This document shows, one piece after another, positions 1 to 11,965 of a DNA stretch of 64,000 nt; the stretch's first letter is position 1; every line of letters begins with the position of its first letter. Origin of the DNA: Mycolicibacterium elephantis DSM 44368 (GTDB lineage Bacteria; Actinomycetota; Actinomycetes; Mycobacteriales; Mycobacteriaceae); the NCBI RefSeq assembly GCF_004014805.1, contig NZ_ATDN01000005.1, positions 1 to 64,000 on the forward strand. The letters run 5' to 3'. The translations under genes and the position numbers were made by a program. A model generated the notes under the pieces. That model was given only the letters and a program-made list of their open reading frames with translations, had not been told where the DNA came from and made no database searches.

Positions 1-69
1 ACAAACAAAAACCACCAAACACACTATTGAGTTCTCAAACAACACACCCGCTCTGCAGGCAACCCTGCC
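1..69 (-). promoter_or_regulatory. rRNA operon leader (5' part of pre-16S transcript)
   Basis: On the minus strand this reads GCAGGGTTGCC, then a GTTTGAGAACTCAATAGTG block, then a T/G-rich run. This is the conserved mycobacterial rrn leader that precedes 16S rRNA and carries antitermination and RNase processing signals. The 16S gene itself should start a few hundred bases beyond the left edge, on the minus strand. murA lies directly upstream, as is usual for rrnA in mycobacteria. Confidence 0.85.
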
Positions 70-98
70 ACTGTACTCCATGTGGACAGGGACGTCAA
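70..98 (-). promoter_or_regulatory. rRNA operon promoter (PCL1-like)
   Basis: The minus strand has a -35 box TTGACG (93-98), a 17-bp spacer and a -10 box TACAGT (70-75), followed at once by the GGCAGGGTTGCC motif that marks the start of the mycobacterial rrn leader. Spacing and downstream context match the known PCL1-type rrn promoter between murA and 16S rRNA. Further promoters may lie between this one and the murA stop codon, but I see no second well-spaced pair. Confidence 0.8.
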
Positions 99-218
99 AC
101 CGCGTCCGCCAGCCGATCTGGCTGGGGCCGTTGGCTTCTGGGTAAAGACTACCCCGTCCTCCAGCCGCGTCCAACGCCCCCCTCCCCGGCCGCGGCCGGG
201 CAGCTCAGCGGCCCGCGC

Positions 219-1472
219 TCAGGCGACCCGCTCGATCTCGGCGCCCAGGCTCTTGAGGTTCTCCACGAACAGCGGATAGCCCCGGTCGATGTGGAACACG
301 TCGTGGACCTCGGTGTCGCCGTCAGCGACCAGGCCCGCCAGGACCAGGCCGGCACCAGCGCGGATGTCCGATGACCACACCGGCGCGCTGGAGAGCTGGG
401 GGATGCCCCGGACCACGGCGTGATGCCCGTCGGTGCGGGCGTCGGCACCGAGCCGGACCATCTCCTCGACAAACCGGAACCGCGCCTCGAACACGTTCTC
501 GGTGATCATCGAGGTGCCGTCGGCGATCGACGCCAGCGCGATGGCCATCGGCTGCAGGTCGGTCGGGAACCCGGGAAACGGCAGCGTGGCGACGTTGACG
601 GCCTTGGGCCGCTCGTACTGGACCACCCGGAAGCCGTTGTCCGTCTGGGTGACGGTCGCGCCGGCGTCATGCAGCTTGTGCAGGACCAACTGCAGATGCT
701 GCGGGTCGACCCCGACCACCGAGATGTCCCCCCGGGTCATCGCCGCGGCGATGCCCCAGGTCGCGGCGACGATGCGGTCCCCGATCACCCGGTGTTCGGT
801 CGGATGCAGCCGGTCCACGCCGGTGATCGTCATCGTCGGGGTACCCGCCCCCGAGATCTGGGCGCCCATCTGGTTGAGCATGGTGCACAGGTCGACGACG
901 TCGGGCTCGCGTGCGGCGTTGTGGATGGTCGTCACGCCCTCGGCGACCACGGCCGCCATCAGGATGTTCTCGGTGGCCCCGACCGACGGGAACTCCAGTT
1001 GGATCTCCGCGCCGCGCAGATGGTCGGCCTCGGCAACCACGCAGCCGTGCTCGATGTTGCACCGGGCCCCCAGTTGGCGCAGGCCGGCCTGGTGCATGTC
1101 CAGGGGGCGCGACCCGATCGCGTCGCCGCCGGGCAGCGCCACCCGGGCCCGCTTGCACCGCCCGACCAGAGGCCCCAGGACGCACACCGAGGCGCGGAAC
1201 TGCCGAACGGCAGCAAAGTCGGCGTCGTACTTGGGCTCGTCGGGGGACGTGATCCGCACCACGTCGGCGTCCAGTTCGACGGTGGCGCCCAGACCCCGCA
1301 GAACTTCCGCCATCAGCGGCACGTCGAGGATGTCCGGGCAATTAGTGATCGTGGTGGTGCCCTCCGCCAACAGCGACGCCGCCATCAGCTTCAAGACGCT
1401 GTTCTTGGCACCCCCGACGGCAACTTCGCCCGACAACCGGCTTCCGCCGGTGACCACGAAACGCTCGCTCAC
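219..1472 (-). CDS. murA: UDP-N-acetylglucosamine 1-carboxyvinyltransferase MurA
   Basis: MurA transfers enolpyruvate from PEP to UDP-GlcNAc, the first committed step of peptidoglycan synthesis in the cytoplasm. The 417-residue product begins ERFVVTGG after the start and has the conserved K-N motif ([10 protein letters not shown], about residues 20-30). Its active-site loop reads [11 protein letters not shown], so residue 117 is Asp where most bacteria have the fosfomycin-target Cys; this matches M. tuberculosis MurA and predicts intrinsic fosfomycin resistance. I chose the GTG at 1472 rather than the upstream ATG at 1553, because a well-formed promoter (1479-1507) ends 6 nt before the GTG, implying a leaderless transcript, and because the homologous protein starts here. 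Transcription continues toward the rRNA operon beyond the left edge. Confidence 0.96.
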   Translation of the reverse strand: MSERFVVTGGSRLSGEVAVGGAKNSVLKLMAASLLAEGTTTITNCPDILDVPLMAEVLRGLGATVELDADVVRITSPDEPKYDADFAAVRQFRASVCVLGPLVGRCKRARVALPGGDAIGSRPLDMHQAGLRQLGARCNIEHGCVVAEADHLRGAEIQLEFPSVGATENILMAAVVAEGVTTIHNAAREPDVVDLCTMLNQMGAQISGAGTPTMTITGVDRLHPTEHRVIGDRIVAATWGIAAAMTRGDISVVGVDPQHLQLVLHKLHDAGATVTQTDNGFRVVQYERPKAVNVATLPFPGFPTDLQPMAIALASIADGTSMITENVFEARFRFVEEMVRLGADARTDGHHAVVRGIPQLSSAPVWSSDIRAGAGLVLAGLVADGDTEVHDVFHIDRGYPLFVENLKSLGAEIERVA

Positions 1473-1478
1473 GCGGTC

Positions 1479-1507
1479 AGTGTAAACAGCGCTCAAGACG
1501 GTGTCAG
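1479..1507 (-). promoter_or_regulatory. murA promoter, leaderless
   Basis: The minus strand has CTGACA (1502-1507), a 17-bp spacer and TACACT (1479-1484), then 6 nt to the GTG of murA at 1472. This is the classic mycobacterial arrangement for a leaderless mRNA, and it decides the murA start. Confidence 0.65.
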
Positions 1508-1529
1508 TCGCCATGCCGAGTCCTTCCGG

Positions 1530-1535
1530 TACGGT
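1530..1535 (+). promoter_or_regulatory. -10 box for the adenosyltransferase gene, leaderless
   Basis: TACGGT fits the mycobacterial TANNNT -10 consensus and sits 6 nt before the ATG at 1542, with no Shine-Dalgarno sequence in between. No good -35 is visible. With the murA promoter it makes a compact divergent pair in about 70 bp. Confidence 0.45.
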
Positions 1536-1541
1536 TTCGGC

Positions 1542-2120
1542 ATGGGCGTTCATCTGACCCGCATCTATACGCGCACGGGCGATGACGGAACCACCGGCTT
1601 GAGCGACTTCAGCAGGGTGTCAAAGAATGACGCCCGCCTCGAGGCGTACGCCGACTGCGACGAAGCCAATGCCGCCATCGGCGTGGCGATCGCGTTGGGC
1701 CACCCCGATGAGCAGATTCTCAACGTGCTCAGGCAGATTCAGAACGACCTCTTCGACGCCGGCGCGGATCTGTCGACTCCGGTGGCGGAGAACCCCAAGT
1801 ATCCACCGCTGCGGGTTCCGCAGAGCTATATCGACCGGTTGGAAGCCTGGTGCGACGAGTTCAACGAGCCGCTGCCGGCACTGAACTCCTTTGTGCTGCC
1901 AGGCGGTACGCCGCTGTCGGCGCTCCTGCATGTGGCGCGCACTGTGGTGCGTCGGGCCGAGCGGTCCGCGTGGAAGGCCGTGGAGATTCACGGTGACGGG
2001 GTCAGCGTGCTTCCCGCCAAGTATCTCAACCGGCTGTCGGATCTGCTGTTCATACTGTCGCGGGTGGCCAACCCCGGCGGCGATGTGTTGTGGCAACCCG
2101 GCGGTGGCGCAACGGATTAG
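1542..2120 (+). CDS. pduO: PduO-type ATP:cob(I)alamin adenosyltransferase
   Basis: This enzyme transfers the 5'-deoxyadenosyl group of ATP to cob(I)alamin to make coenzyme B12. The 192-residue protein has the family N-terminal ATP-binding signature [11 protein letters not shown] (about residues 9-19), the conserved [15 protein letters not shown] block, and the C-terminal VVRRAER and LNRLSDLLF helices that form the cofactor pocket. Length and content match the single-domain PduO family and the M. tuberculosis gene that sits next to murA. An upstream in-frame extension exists but is antisense to murA and was not used. The gene is divergent from murA and its last 4 bp overlap the convergent DUF2550 gene. 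Confidence 0.93.
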   Translation: MGVHLTRIYTRTGDDGTTGLSDFSRVSKNDARLEAYADCDEANAAIGVAIALGHPDEQILNVLRQIQNDLFDAGADLSTPVAENPKYPPLRVPQSYIDRLEAWCDEFNEPLPALNSFVLPGGTPLSALLHVARTVVRRAERSAWKAVEIHGDGVSVLPAKYLNRLSDLLFILSRVANPGGDVLWQPGGGATD

Positions 2121-2563
2121 CGTGCGCGTCGGCGTGCCCGGGGCGACGGCCGCGACTCCACCCAGGACAGGAACGCAGTCAACGCCCCGCGGTCCAGCGC
2201 AATCTCGTAACTCCGCCGGCGTTCCGGGCTGACGTCCCGGACCTCCAGCACCACGATTTCGTGCGTCATGATGTCGAATTCGTCGCCGCGGGGCGCTCGT
2301 CGAGACACGATCTCCAAGCCTCGGCGGCTCAACCGGCGATCCGGCCACCAGCGCAGGCTGGACAACCGATAGAACCCGGCCTCCCCACCGCGATACCGAA
2401 TCACGCCGTGCCGCCAGCCGTGACCGCCGACGGCGGGCACATCACGCAGAATCGCCGCGGTGCCACCCACCTGGCGCAGCTTCCACAACCGGTAGCTCAG
2501 GGCGACGACGACCGCGAAGAGAACGCCGACCAGCGCGACCATGATCCACATGGACGCGCTCAT
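2117..2563 (-). CDS. DUF2550 membrane-anchored protein
   Basis: This 148-residue protein has one N-terminal transmembrane helix (about residues 5-24), followed by a cytoplasmic basic domain rich in Arg/Trp (RYRGGEAGFYRLSSLRWWPD) and an Arg-rich tail. It matches DUF2550, an actinobacterial family that sits at this position, just downstream of atpC, in mycobacteria. Its function is unknown. It lies 11 bp after atpC and is probably read with the atp operon. It converges on the adenosyltransferase gene with a 4-bp overlap. Confidence 0.88.
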   Translation of the reverse strand: MSASMWIMVALVGVLFAVVVALSYRLWKLRQVGGTAAILRDVPAVGGHGWRHGVIRYRGGEAGFYRLSSLRWWPDRRLSRRGLEIVSRRAPRGDEFDIMTHEIVVLEVRDVSPERRRSYEIALDRGALTAFLSWVESRPSPRARRRAR

Positions 2564-2574
2564 CTGCGGGCCCG

Positions 2575-2940
2575 CTAGTCGATCTGACCCAGGGCGCGGA
2601 GTCTGGCCCGTCCCCTGGCGGCTGTTGCTGGATCGTCGGAGTCGGCGTCCTGACGCGCAGCGTCGGCGTCGATCTCGGACTCGAGTTCGGCGGACTCGGC
2701 GAGAATGATCACGCCCACGTCGGTGACCGACATGAACCCGCCGTCGACCGCGATGCGCAGATCCTCTTCGCCCTCGCGCTCGACCCGCACGACCGCGTCG
2801 TCGACCAGTTGCGCGACCAACGGGATGTGGCGGGGCAGGATCCCGATCTCACCGGCGGTGGTGCGGGTGAAGACGAAGGTGGCCTTGCCCGACCAGATCT
2901 CACGTTCGACGGCGACGATGTCGACGTCTAGCTCCGCCAT
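2575..2940 (-). CDS. atpC: F1Fo ATP synthase epsilon subunit
   Basis: The epsilon subunit is part of the central rotor stalk, couples the c-ring to gamma and restrains ATP hydrolysis. The 121-residue protein has the N-terminal beta-sandwich with the [16 protein letters not shown] segment (about residues 30-46) and a shortened C-terminal helical part, the usual length for mycobacteria and shorter than the 130-140 residues of many bacteria. It starts 2 bp after the atpD stop codon, so it is the last ATP synthase gene of the operon. Confidence 0.96.
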   Translation of the reverse strand: MAELDVDIVAVEREIWSGKATFVFTRTTAGEIGILPRHIPLVAQLVDDAVVRVEREGEEDLRIAVDGGFMSVTDVGVIILAESAELESEIDADAARQDADSDDPATAARGRARLRALGQID

Positions 2941-2942
2941 GG

Positions 2943-4493
<1,551 letters not shown>

Positions 4494-5417
4494 CTAACTC
4501 TTGGCGTCGGCCAACGCGTTTGCGCCACCGACGATCTCGCTGATTTCCTGGGTGATCTGCGCCTGGCGCTCACGGTTGGCCTGCAATGTCAGATCCGTGA
4601 TGAGCTCGTCAGCGTTGTCGGTAGCCGACTTCATGGCACGCCTGCGCGATGCCGACTCCGACGCCGCCGCCTCGAGCAGGGCGGCGAAGATGCGGGTGGA
4701 GATGTACCGCGGCAGCAGCGCGGCGAACAGCGCTTCGGCGTCGGGCTCGAACGAGAACAGGGTGTGCAGACCGGTGTCCTCTTCGCTGTATTCGACCTCC
4801 ATCGGCGCGATCCGGCGCGCGGTGGCCGTCTGCGACAACATCGACCGGAACTCGGTGAACACGATGTGCAGTTCGTCGACGCCGAGCACGTCGTCCGCTC
4901 CCGGATCGTCGCCCTCGTCGTCGACGCCGGCCATGAACGCATCGACCAGTGTCGACGCGATCGCGTTCGCGTTCTCGTAATCGGGGCGCTCCGAGAAACC
5001 CGTCCACGCCTCGGTCACATTCCAGTTGCGGAAGCTGTAGTAGCCGAGCGCTTTTCGGCCCACCACGTAGAGGACCGGTTCCTTGCCCTCCTCGCGTAGC
5101 AGGGAGAACAGCTCCTCGGATCGGCGGAGCACGTTGGCGTTGTACGCACCGCACAGCCCGCGGTCGGAGGACACCACCAGAACGCCTGCCCGTCGCGGCT
5201 TCTCACGAGCGACCAGCAACGGATGATCCAGCGCGCTGGCGCTGGCCAGTTCCGTGAGCATGTTGGTGATTTCGCGGTCGTACGGCCGAGCCGCCTCGAC
5301 ACGGGCCTGCGCCTTGGCGATCCGCGAGGTGGCGATCAGCTCCTGGGCTTTGGTGATCTTCTTGATCGAGCCCGCGGAGCGGATCCTGCCGCGCAGTTCG
5401 CGCAGTGTTGCTGCCAT
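4494..5417 (-). CDS. atpG: F1Fo ATP synthase gamma subunit
   Basis: The gamma subunit is the rotating shaft inside the alpha/beta hexamer. The 307-residue protein has the N-terminal coiled-coil strand ([20 protein letters not shown]), the conserved DRGLCGAYN block and the C-terminal helix ending in [15 protein letters not shown]. An acidic insertion around residues 165-180 ([11 protein letters not shown]) corresponds to the extra gamma loop characteristic of mycobacteria, which is linked to low ATPase activity. It lies between atpA and atpD with 21- and 24-bp gaps. Confidence 0.96.
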   Translation of the reverse strand: MAATLRELRGRIRSAGSIKKITKAQELIATSRIAKAQARVEAARPYDREITNMLTELASASALDHPLLVAREKPRRAGVLVVSSDRGLCGAYNANVLRRSEELFSLLREEGKEPVLYVVGRKALGYYSFRNWNVTEAWTGFSERPDYENANAIASTLVDAFMAGVDDEGDDPGADDVLGVDELHIVFTEFRSMLSQTATARRIAPMEVEYSEEDTGLHTLFSFEPDAEALFAALLPRYISTRIFAALLEAAASESASRRRAMKSATDNADELITDLTLQANRERQAQITQEISEIVGGANALADAKS

Positions 5418-5438
5418 TGGTTACTGGACCCTTCAGCC

Positions 5439-7091
5439 CTACGACTTCTTCTTCTTCGGTGCGGGCTTGCGTACCTTCACCGATTCTTTTTCGACGTCCT
5501 CTTCGGCCATGGCCTCGACGTGCTCGTCGGGCACCACGGAGCTGCCGTCGGTGGTCGCGAAGCCCTTCTTGAACTCGTTGACCACGTTCGCGAGCTTCTC
5601 GGCGGTCTCATCGGAGAGCTTGGTGGTGTCCCGGATGTCGTTGAGAATCGCCTCGTGTGAGGCCTTGACGTGCTCGAGGAACTCCTGCTCGAACCGCTGG
5701 ACGTCTTCCACCGGCACCGAGTCCAGGTGGCCCTTGGTGCCGAGGAAGATGGCGACCACCTGCTCCTCGACCGGCATCGGGCTGTTCTGCGGCTGCTTGA
5801 GCAGCTCGACCAGCCGCGCGCCGCGGTCCAGCTGAGCCTTCGAGGTTTCGTCGAGGTCCGAGGCGAAGGCCGCGAACGACTCGAGTTCGCGGTACTGCGA
5901 CAGATCCAGACGAAGCGAGCCCGCCACCTCTTTCATCGCTTTGATCTGCGCGGCACCGCCGACGCGGGACACCGACACACCGACGTTGATGGCCGGCCGC
6001 ACGCCCTGGTTGAACAGGTCGGTCTCCAGGAAGCACTGCCCATCGGTGATCGAGATGACGTTGGTCGGGATGTAGGCCGAGATGTCGTTGGCCTTGGTCT
6101 CGATGATCGGCAGCCCGGTGAGTGACCCGCCACCGAGCTCGTCGGAGAGCTTGGCGCAGCGCTCCAGCAGCCGGGAGTGCAGGTAGAACACGTCGCCCGG
6201 ATAGGCCTCACGGCCGGGCGGGCGACGAAGCAGCAGCGAGATCGCGCGGTACGCCTCGGCCTGCTTGGTCAGGTCGTCGAACACGATCAGCACGTGCTTG
6301 CCGCCGTACATCCAGTGCTGGGCGATGGCCGAACCCGTGTATGGCGCAAGCCATTTGAACCCGGCGGAGTCAGAGGCCGGCGCGGCGACGATGGTGGTGT
6401 AGTCCATCGCCCCGCCCTCTTCGAGGGTGCGGCGCACGCTGGCGATCGTGGTGCCCTTCTGGCCGACGGCCACGTACACGCAACGCACCTGCTTGGCCGG
6501 ATCCCCGGTCTCCCAGTTCTGCCGCTGGTTGAGGATCGTGTCCACGCAGACCGCGGTCTTGCCGGTCTTGCGGTCACCGATGATCAGCTGGCGCTGGCCG
6601 CGACCGATCGGGGTCTGGGAGTCGATCGCCTTGATGCCGGTCTGCAGCGGCTCGCTCACGCTCTGGCGCTGCACCACGGAGGGCGCCTGCAACTCCAGCG
6701 CGCGCCGCTCGGTGGTCTCGATGTCACCGCGACCGTCGATGGGCTGGCCCAGCGGATTGACCACCCGGCCAAGGAAGCCGTCGCCGACCGGCACCGACAG
6801 CACGTTGCCGGTCCGCTTCACCTGCTGGCCCTCTTCGATCCGCTCGAAGTCACCGAGGATGACGGCACCGATGCTGTGCTCGTCGAGGTTGAGCGCGACC
6901 CCGAGCACACCGCCGGGGAACTCCAGCAGTTCCTGGGTCATGACGGACGGCAGTCCCTCGACGTGTGCGATACCGTCGCCGGCGTCGATGACCGTACCGA
7001 TCTCTTCACGCTCGGTTTCGGCCTCGAACCCGGCTACGTACTCCTCGATCGCACCTTGGATCTCATTCGCTGAGATCGTCAACTCTGCCAT
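5439..7091 (-). CDS. atpA: F1Fo ATP synthase alpha subunit
   Basis: This is the non-catalytic nucleotide-binding F1 subunit. The 550-residue protein has Walker A GDRKTGKT, the [11 protein letters not shown] segment and the [13 protein letters not shown] arginine-finger loop. The tail after the C-terminal helical bundle is a mycobacterium-specific extension of about 35 residues ending in a Lys-rich stretch (KPAPKKKKS); in mycobacteria this tail suppresses ATP hydrolysis. It is third from the end of the atp operon, 44 bp after atpH. Confidence 0.97.
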   Translation of the reverse strand: MAELTISANEIQGAIEEYVAGFEAETEREEIGTVIDAGDGIAHVEGLPSVMTQELLEFPGGVLGVALNLDEHSIGAVILGDFERIEEGQQVKRTGNVLSVPVGDGFLGRVVNPLGQPIDGRGDIETTERRALELQAPSVVQRQSVSEPLQTGIKAIDSQTPIGRGQRQLIIGDRKTGKTAVCVDTILNQRQNWETGDPAKQVRCVYVAVGQKGTTIASVRRTLEEGGAMDYTTIVAAPASDSAGFKWLAPYTGSAIAQHWMYGGKHVLIVFDDLTKQAEAYRAISLLLRRPPGREAYPGDVFYLHSRLLERCAKLSDELGGGSLTGLPIIETKANDISAYIPTNVISITDGQCFLETDLFNQGVRPAINVGVSVSRVGGAAQIKAMKEVAGSLRLDLSQYRELESFAAFASDLDETSKAQLDRGARLVELLKQPQNSPMPVEEQVVAIFLGTKGHLDSVPVEDVQRFEQEFLEHVKASHEAILNDIRDTTKLSDETAEKLANVVNEFKKGFATTDGSSVVPDEHVEAMAEEDVEKESVKVRKPAPKKKKS

Positions 7092-7135
7092 GGCTTTTCG
7101 TCTTCCTTTTTCCTGGGTCTTTGGGTGTTATCGGG

Positions 7136-8467
7136 TCAGTCGGGCAGGTGGCTTTCGGCCGCCGCCAGCTTCGACGCCAGCGATCCGTCGATCACCTCGT
7201 CGCCGACGGCGATCGTCAAACCGCCGATCAGCGCCGGGTCCACGTCGAGCTGAAGCGAGACGGGATGGGCGTAGATGCGGGTGAGCAGCTCGGTGAGCCG
7301 GTTGCGTTGGGCGTCGCCGAGTTCGGCGGCAGCACGCACGTGCGCGACGACCTCACCGCGGCGGGACACCGCGAGGTTCGCCAGGTCGCGGACCACCTCG
7401 TCGGCTCGCTCGCCGTGCAGCAGTTCGACCGTCTGGCGCAGCAGGTCGGCGGTGTTCTTGCTGGCCCGGCCACGCAGCACGTCGTTCAGCAGCTTGATCC
7501 GCCCATCCGCGGGCGTGGTGAAGTCGCTGAGCAGGTTGATCAACCTCGGTTCGGCGTCCAGAACGCGACTGAACCGGAAGAGCTGGTCTTCGACGTCCTC
7601 GATCTGGCCCTCGCGTTCGGCGCGGACCAACAGGGCCAGCCTGGCGATGTGCTGCAAACCGTGAGCGAGATCCGAGGTCGACGACCAACGTTGTGACACA
7701 GCGGTTTTGACGATGTCCAGCGCGGCGTCCGACACCTTGCCGGACAGCAGTCGCTCGGCCAGCCCGGTCTTGAGACCGGCGTCTGCCGACGGATCGGCAA
7801 GGTGCCTGGCCAGCACGGCTTCGGCGCGAAGCAGTTTCACGACCGAAACCAGGTCGTCGGCCACACCGGTCAGCGTGTCGGCGTCGCTGCCTGCGACCGT
7901 CTCATCGAACCGCTCGACCACCTTGGTGATCGACTCCCGGCTGGCCGCACGCAGTTTGGCCGTCGCGGCATCGGTGAAGACGGTGCTGGACGGCGCCATT
8001 TCGTCTAGTTCGGCAAGGAAGCGGTCGACCGTTGCGCCCTGCTCGGACGGATCGGAGACGAAATCGCGCACCAGATCACCGGCGCGGTGCACGGATTCAG
8101 CGCCGAGGCTTTGCCGCAGCTCCCGGATGAGCTGTTGGCGTAGCAACTGAATCTGTTGTGCGCCTTGGGTCTTGATGCGCTCAAGCTCGACGTCAGCCTG
8201 GTTACGTAGCTGCTCGGCGATCTTCTCGGCGTCGTGCCGAGCCTCCTCGATCACCTTGGCCGCCTCCGCCTTGGCTTCTTCCAACGCCTTGGCGTGCTCG
8301 GAATCAGCTTCAGCGACCTTCTTCTCGGCCTCGGCGTGCTCGGCGAGCTGGATGCGCACGTTCTCCTGCTGCTGCTGCATCATCCGGCGCACCATCGGCG
8401 CCACCCACTTCGTGATGCCGAAGACGATGATGATGAAGCCGATCAGCTGTCCGATGAACGTCGACAC
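7136..8467 (-). CDS. atpH: ATP synthase fused b/delta subunit
   Basis: The 443-residue protein starts with a transmembrane helix ([21 protein letters not shown], about residues 5-25), continues as a long charged coiled-coil stator arm (residues 30-165) typical of subunit b, and ends in a complete delta-subunit domain. This b-delta fusion is characteristic of mycobacteria, where it pairs with a separate b protein (atpF, just upstream). It anchors F1 to Fo in the peripheral stalk. It begins 3 bp after the atpF stop, so the two are translationally linked. Confidence 0.96.
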   Translation of the reverse strand: MSTFIGQLIGFIIIVFGITKWVAPMVRRMMQQQQENVRIQLAEHAEAEKKVAEADSEHAKALEEAKAEAAKVIEEARHDAEKIAEQLRNQADVELERIKTQGAQQIQLLRQQLIRELRQSLGAESVHRAGDLVRDFVSDPSEQGATVDRFLAELDEMAPSSTVFTDAATAKLRAASRESITKVVERFDETVAGSDADTLTGVADDLVSVVKLLRAEAVLARHLADPSADAGLKTGLAERLLSGKVSDAALDIVKTAVSQRWSSTSDLAHGLQHIARLALLVRAEREGQIEDVEDQLFRFSRVLDAEPRLINLLSDFTTPADGRIKLLNDVLRGRASKNTADLLRQTVELLHGERADEVVRDLANLAVSRRGEVVAHVRAAAELGDAQRNRLTELLTRIYAHPVSLQLDVDPALIGGLTIAVGDEVIDGSLASKLAAAESHLPD

Positions 8468-8470
8468 TGG

Positions 8471-8986
8471 TTACCGTCCTTGACCCGTCGTGGCCGGGAC
8501 CGTGCGCGTGGTCACGTCGACCCCGAGCACACGGCTGGCCAGGCTTGCCGCCAACGTCTCCACTGACGTCTGCAGTTCGGCGGTCAGAGCGCGCGACTGC
8601 TCGGTCAGTTCGGAGTTGGCCTGCTGGAGCAACGTCGAGACTTCAGCGTGGGCGCGGGCGCGCGCATCCTCGACGATCTGGCGACCCTCGGCGCGGGCCT
8701 CTTCGCGAATGTCGGTCGCTTCCCGACGCGCCTCACCCATCACCTTGAGGTAATCGGCTTCGGCGGCGGCGCGCAGTTGTGCTGCGCGCCGGTTGTCTTC
8801 GACGGTCTTGGCGACCATGGCCTCGCGCTCGTGCAGCACCTTGCTGATCGGCGGCACAACCCATTTGCTGATCACGCCGAGCACGATCAGGAAGAGGATC
8901 AGCACGAAGAAGAAGGTGCCGTTTGGCAGCAGGAAGTTGCCGCCGCCTTCCTCTGCCGCCAGAACGGTAGTGCTGAGGTCTGCCAT
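8471..8986 (-). CDS. atpF: F1Fo ATP synthase subunit b
   Basis: This is a peripheral-stalk subunit. The 171-residue protein has an N-terminal transmembrane helix ([21 protein letters not shown], about residues 20-40) and then a single long amphipathic helix rich in Glu/Arg/Ala that dimerises with the b part of the fused AtpH. The length is standard for the genus. It sits between atpE (8 bp) and atpH (3 bp). Confidence 0.96.
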   Translation of the reverse strand: MADLSTTVLAAEEGGGNFLLPNGTFFFVLILFLIVLGVISKWVVPPISKVLHEREAMVAKTVEDNRRAAQLRAAAEADYLKVMGEARREATDIREEARAEGRQIVEDARARAHAEVSTLLQQANSELTEQSRALTAELQTSVETLAASLASRVLGVDVTTRTVPATTGQGR

Positions 8987-8994
8987 GGCGTCGA

Positions 8995-9273
<279 letters not shown>

Positions 9274-9299
9274 CTACCAGGTTGTCGAGCGTTTACGGG

Positions 9300-10055
9300 T
9301 TAGTGGTGTTCGTCTTCGAGCTCCATGGACTGACCGAAGTACAGGATCGTCAGCAGCGCGAAGATGAACGCCTGGATGGCACCGATGAACAGTTCGAAAG
9401 ACTTCCACAGCGCGTTGGGCGCCCACATGATGTAGGCGGGGAACAGCGCGATGATCGTGACCATGATGCCGCCGGCGAAGACGTTGCCGAAAAGTCGCAG
9501 GGACAGGGAGATCGGCTTGGCGATCTCTTCGACGAGGTTGATCGGCGCCAGGAAGGCGACGTGCCCCTTGAGCAGCCGCAGCGGATGCCCGACGATACCG
9601 CGGCGCCAGAAGCCCGCGGCGTGATAGCAGATGAACACGAAAAGGCCAAGCGCCAGCACGAAGTTGATGTCGGCGGCAGCCGGCTTGAGCAGCTCGTGGA
9701 TGCCGGTCTCGTTCGAGTACTGCCACGGAAACACCGACAGCCAGTTGGCGATGAGGATGTAGGCGAACAGCGTCACCGCGAGCGGCAGCACGAACGGCGC
9801 GATGCGCATGCCGATCGCCGACTCGATCTGGTTGCGCGCCTGGATCGTGATGCCTTCCCAGAACAACTGCACACCGGTGGGGACGCCCGTGGAGGTGACC
9901 TTGGCGCGCAGGTAGAACGCCAGCGCCAGCACGATCACTGCGGCGATGGTGGCCGACAACATCGTGTCGGTATTGACCGTCAGCCCGAACCATTTGGCGG
10001 TGGTGTGCGTGCCGACGTGGATCCCGGAGTCGGCGGCGAGGATGTTCTGGGTCAT
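9300..10055 (-). CDS. atpB: F1Fo ATP synthase subunit a
   Basis: This is the stator membrane subunit that forms the proton half-channels. The 251-residue protein has five to six hydrophobic helices and the essential Arg in helix 4/5 ([15 protein letters not shown]), with the matching C-terminal [18 protein letters not shown] helix. The length fits mycobacterial AtpB. Its start overlaps the end of the atpI-like gene by 4 bp, so the two are coupled. The next gene, atpE, follows after 59 bp. Confidence 0.96.
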   Translation of the reverse strand: MTQNILAADSGIHVGTHTTAKWFGLTVNTDTMLSATIAAVIVLALAFYLRAKVTSTGVPTGVQLFWEGITIQARNQIESAIGMRIAPFVLPLAVTLFAYILIANWLSVFPWQYSNETGIHELLKPAAADINFVLALGLFVFICYHAAGFWRRGIVGHPLRLLKGHVAFLAPINLVEEIAKPISLSLRLFGNVFAGGIMVTIIALFPAYIMWAPNALWKSFELFIGAIQAFIFALLTILYFGQSMELEDEHH

Positions 10056-10501
10056 TGCTGTGTGGGTTCCCCTTCGAATCCGTCAGCGGTACCGCCTGCC
10101 CGCAGTTTCTTCGCCACGGGCAGCGTGGTCGTGAAGACGAGCAGCATTTGGAACAGGGCCATGCCGAAGACGACACCGAGACCAGCGGGCCGGAAGATGA
10201 ACGCGATGGCGAGCCCGATGATGGTCAAGATCATCAGGCGGGTCGCGGAATTCAGCGCCATCTTGCTTTTCAGCGGATGGGGCTGCGACGTGATGTTGGT
10301 GACCGACCGTCGCACCAGGAGGGCGTTCACCAGACCGAGCGCGAGGCCGATTCCGAAGAACACCCCGACCATCACGTGACCCAGAAGCGCCGCCGCCAGC
10401 GTGCCGAGCCCCGCGAGCACCGCGCAGATTGCTGCCAGGCGCACCGGCCGGAACGCAATCGAGGGAAGCACCAACGGCGCGTCGTGCGCTGGCGTCGTCA
10501 C
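10052..10501 (-). CDS. AtpI-like membrane protein, first gene of atp operon
   Basis: The 149-residue protein has four predicted transmembrane helices (about residues 20-40, 42-62, 85-105 and 110-130) with short basic loops. Position and topology match the conserved membrane protein that precedes atpB in mycobacteria and corresponds to AtpI, a helper for c-ring assembly or Mg2+ supply. Sequence similarity to classical AtpI is weak, so the assignment rests mainly on context. It overlaps atpB by 4 bp. Confidence 0.85.
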   Translation of the reverse strand: MTTPAHDAPLVLPSIAFRPVRLAAICAVLAGLGTLAAALLGHVMVGVFFGIGLALGLVNALLVRRSVTNITSQPHPLKSKMALNSATRLMILTIIGLAIAFIFRPAGLGVVFGMALFQMLLVFTTTLPVAKKLRAGGTADGFEGEPTQQ

Positions 10502-10745
10502 AGATTCACCTCGATCCCGCGGTCACAGAAGTTGCCGAATGATCCAACGTTCCAGTGCTTGGCGCCATGAGCGTATCGGAGCGTGTCCGGCGCACTGGAA
10601 TCACCCAAGCGGCAGCTCCCTTTGTCGGTCGTTTTACCGGTCCGCTCGGCCGTGAACCGACGGGTCCGGGGCCGGCAACCCGCGAGGTTTTTCGGGTTCT
10701 GATTTTTCACCCTAACACATGGTCGCAGGCATAAAACGGGGCCTA
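10502..10745 (-). promoter_or_regulatory. atp operon upstream region
   Basis: This is 244 bp with no convincing gene, between wecA and the atpI-like gene. On the minus strand TAGGGT (complement of 10709-10714) fits the mycobacterial -10 pattern, but its -35 is poor. A long untranslated leader for the atp operon is likely. A 70-codon open frame here (10498-10710) has no recognisable features and is not called. Confidence 0.35.
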
Positions 10746-11954
10746 CTACTTACCGTCGTATACCTCGGTCCACTGGCCGTTTCGACGGCGCAGAAGTGGG
10801 ATCACCGTGACGACGATCGCGACCAGAATCGCCGCCAGCATGACCACCCCGCTGTAGCGCGGATCGAAGAAAATCGTGCTGGCCGCGCCCAAGGCGACGA
10901 TGCCGACCCAGAGGTAGATCAGCAGCACGACCCGGCGATGCGAATGGCCAATCTGAAGCAGCCGGTGGTGCAGGTGCATCTTGTCCGGGCTGAACGGGCT
11001 GCGGCCCGCGCGAGTTCGGCGCACGATCGCCAGCAGCATGTCCAACGCGGGCACGAACAAAACCGCCACGACCAACAGGAACGGTGACAGCAGCGCGAAC
11101 ACGTCGCGCGCCCCGTAAGCCGTCTGCGAGATGGGGCCCGCCGCCGTGGTCGACGCCGCGGCGAGCATCAAGCCGATCAGCATCGAGCCCGAGTCGCCCA
11201 TGAAGATCTTGGCGGGGTGGAAGTTGTGGGGCAGGAAGCCGAGACAGGCCCCGGCGAGCACCACCGAAATGACTGCGGGCGGATAGAACAGCACGTCGCC
11301 GCCGTGATCGCGCAGCAATCCGATCGAGAAGATGCAGATGGCCGACGCGGTGATCAGCCCCAGGCCGGCGGCCAGCCCGTCGAGCCCGTCGACGAAGTTC
11401 ATGGCGTTGACGATCGCCACGGTCAGCGCAAGCGTGAGCAGGATCGACGACACCTGGTCGAGCACGATGGTGCCGACACCGCCGATCGGGATGTACAGCA
11501 CGCTCCACGCGACGCCCATGGTGACCAGCACGCTGGCCGCGGTGATCTGGCCGGCGAACTTCGTCAGCGCGTCCAGGCCCCAACGGTCGTCGATCAGGCC
11601 GATGGCCATGATCAGCCCACCGGCCACCACCACCGCGGGCATCCCCGACGAGTAGACGAATCCCCGCGTCAGCGCGGGAAGTTGCGATGCGAGCAGGACG
11701 GCGGCGACCACCCCGACGTACATCGCCAGCCCGCCCATCCGCGGGGTCGGCTGCAGATGGACGTCACGCTCGCGCGGGTAGGCCACGGCGCCGAACCGCC
11801 GGGCCAGCACCCGCACCCAGCCGGTCGCGAAGTAGGTGATGATCGCCGCGGTCAGCCCGACGAGGGCCAGTTCGCGAAGCGGGACGCCGGCGCCACGCTC
11901 GTTGAGCGCGAGCACGGTGTCCGTCGCGTAGCCCATCGATGCACCGTATGCCAC
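10746..11954 (-). CDS. wecA: Decaprenyl-phosphate GlcNAc-1-phosphate transferase
   Basis: This enzyme moves GlcNAc-1-phosphate from UDP-GlcNAc onto decaprenyl phosphate, the first step toward the arabinogalactan linker of the mycobacterial cell wall, at the inner face of the membrane. The 402-residue protein has about 11 hydrophobic helices, the Mg2+-binding Asp pair in IGLIDDRWG, the NAMNFVDGLDGLA motif, and the KIFMGDSGSM loop of the MraY/WecA family. It also has the conserved HHRLLQIGHSHRR cytoplasmic motif. It lies 11 bp after the sua5-type gene and is called rfe in M. tuberculosis. Confidence 0.95.
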   Translation of the reverse strand: MAYGASMGYATDTVLALNERGAGVPLRELALVGLTAAIITYFATGWVRVLARRFGAVAYPRERDVHLQPTPRMGGLAMYVGVVAAVLLASQLPALTRGFVYSSGMPAVVVAGGLIMAIGLIDDRWGLDALTKFAGQITAASVLVTMGVAWSVLYIPIGGVGTIVLDQVSSILLTLALTVAIVNAMNFVDGLDGLAAGLGLITASAICIFSIGLLRDHGGDVLFYPPAVISVVLAGACLGFLPHNFHPAKIFMGDSGSMLIGLMLAAASTTAAGPISQTAYGARDVFALLSPFLLVVAVLFVPALDMLLAIVRRTRAGRSPFSPDKMHLHHRLLQIGHSHRRVVLLIYLWVGIVALGAASTIFFDPRYSGVVMLAAILVAIVVTVIPLLRRRNGQWTEVYDGK

Positions 11955-11965
11955 GTCGGCTCAGC

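Noticed and set aside
420..1541. Long plus-strand open frame continuous with the adenosyltransferase gene
   Set aside because: It is the antisense of murA and its sequence is Arg/Gln/Asp-rich with no domain; the true start at 1542 is marked by a leaderless -10 box and the family N-terminus.
10498..10710. 70-codon minus-strand frame before the atpI-like gene
   Set aside because: It overlaps the start of the atpI-like gene, has no motif and covers the presumed operon leader.
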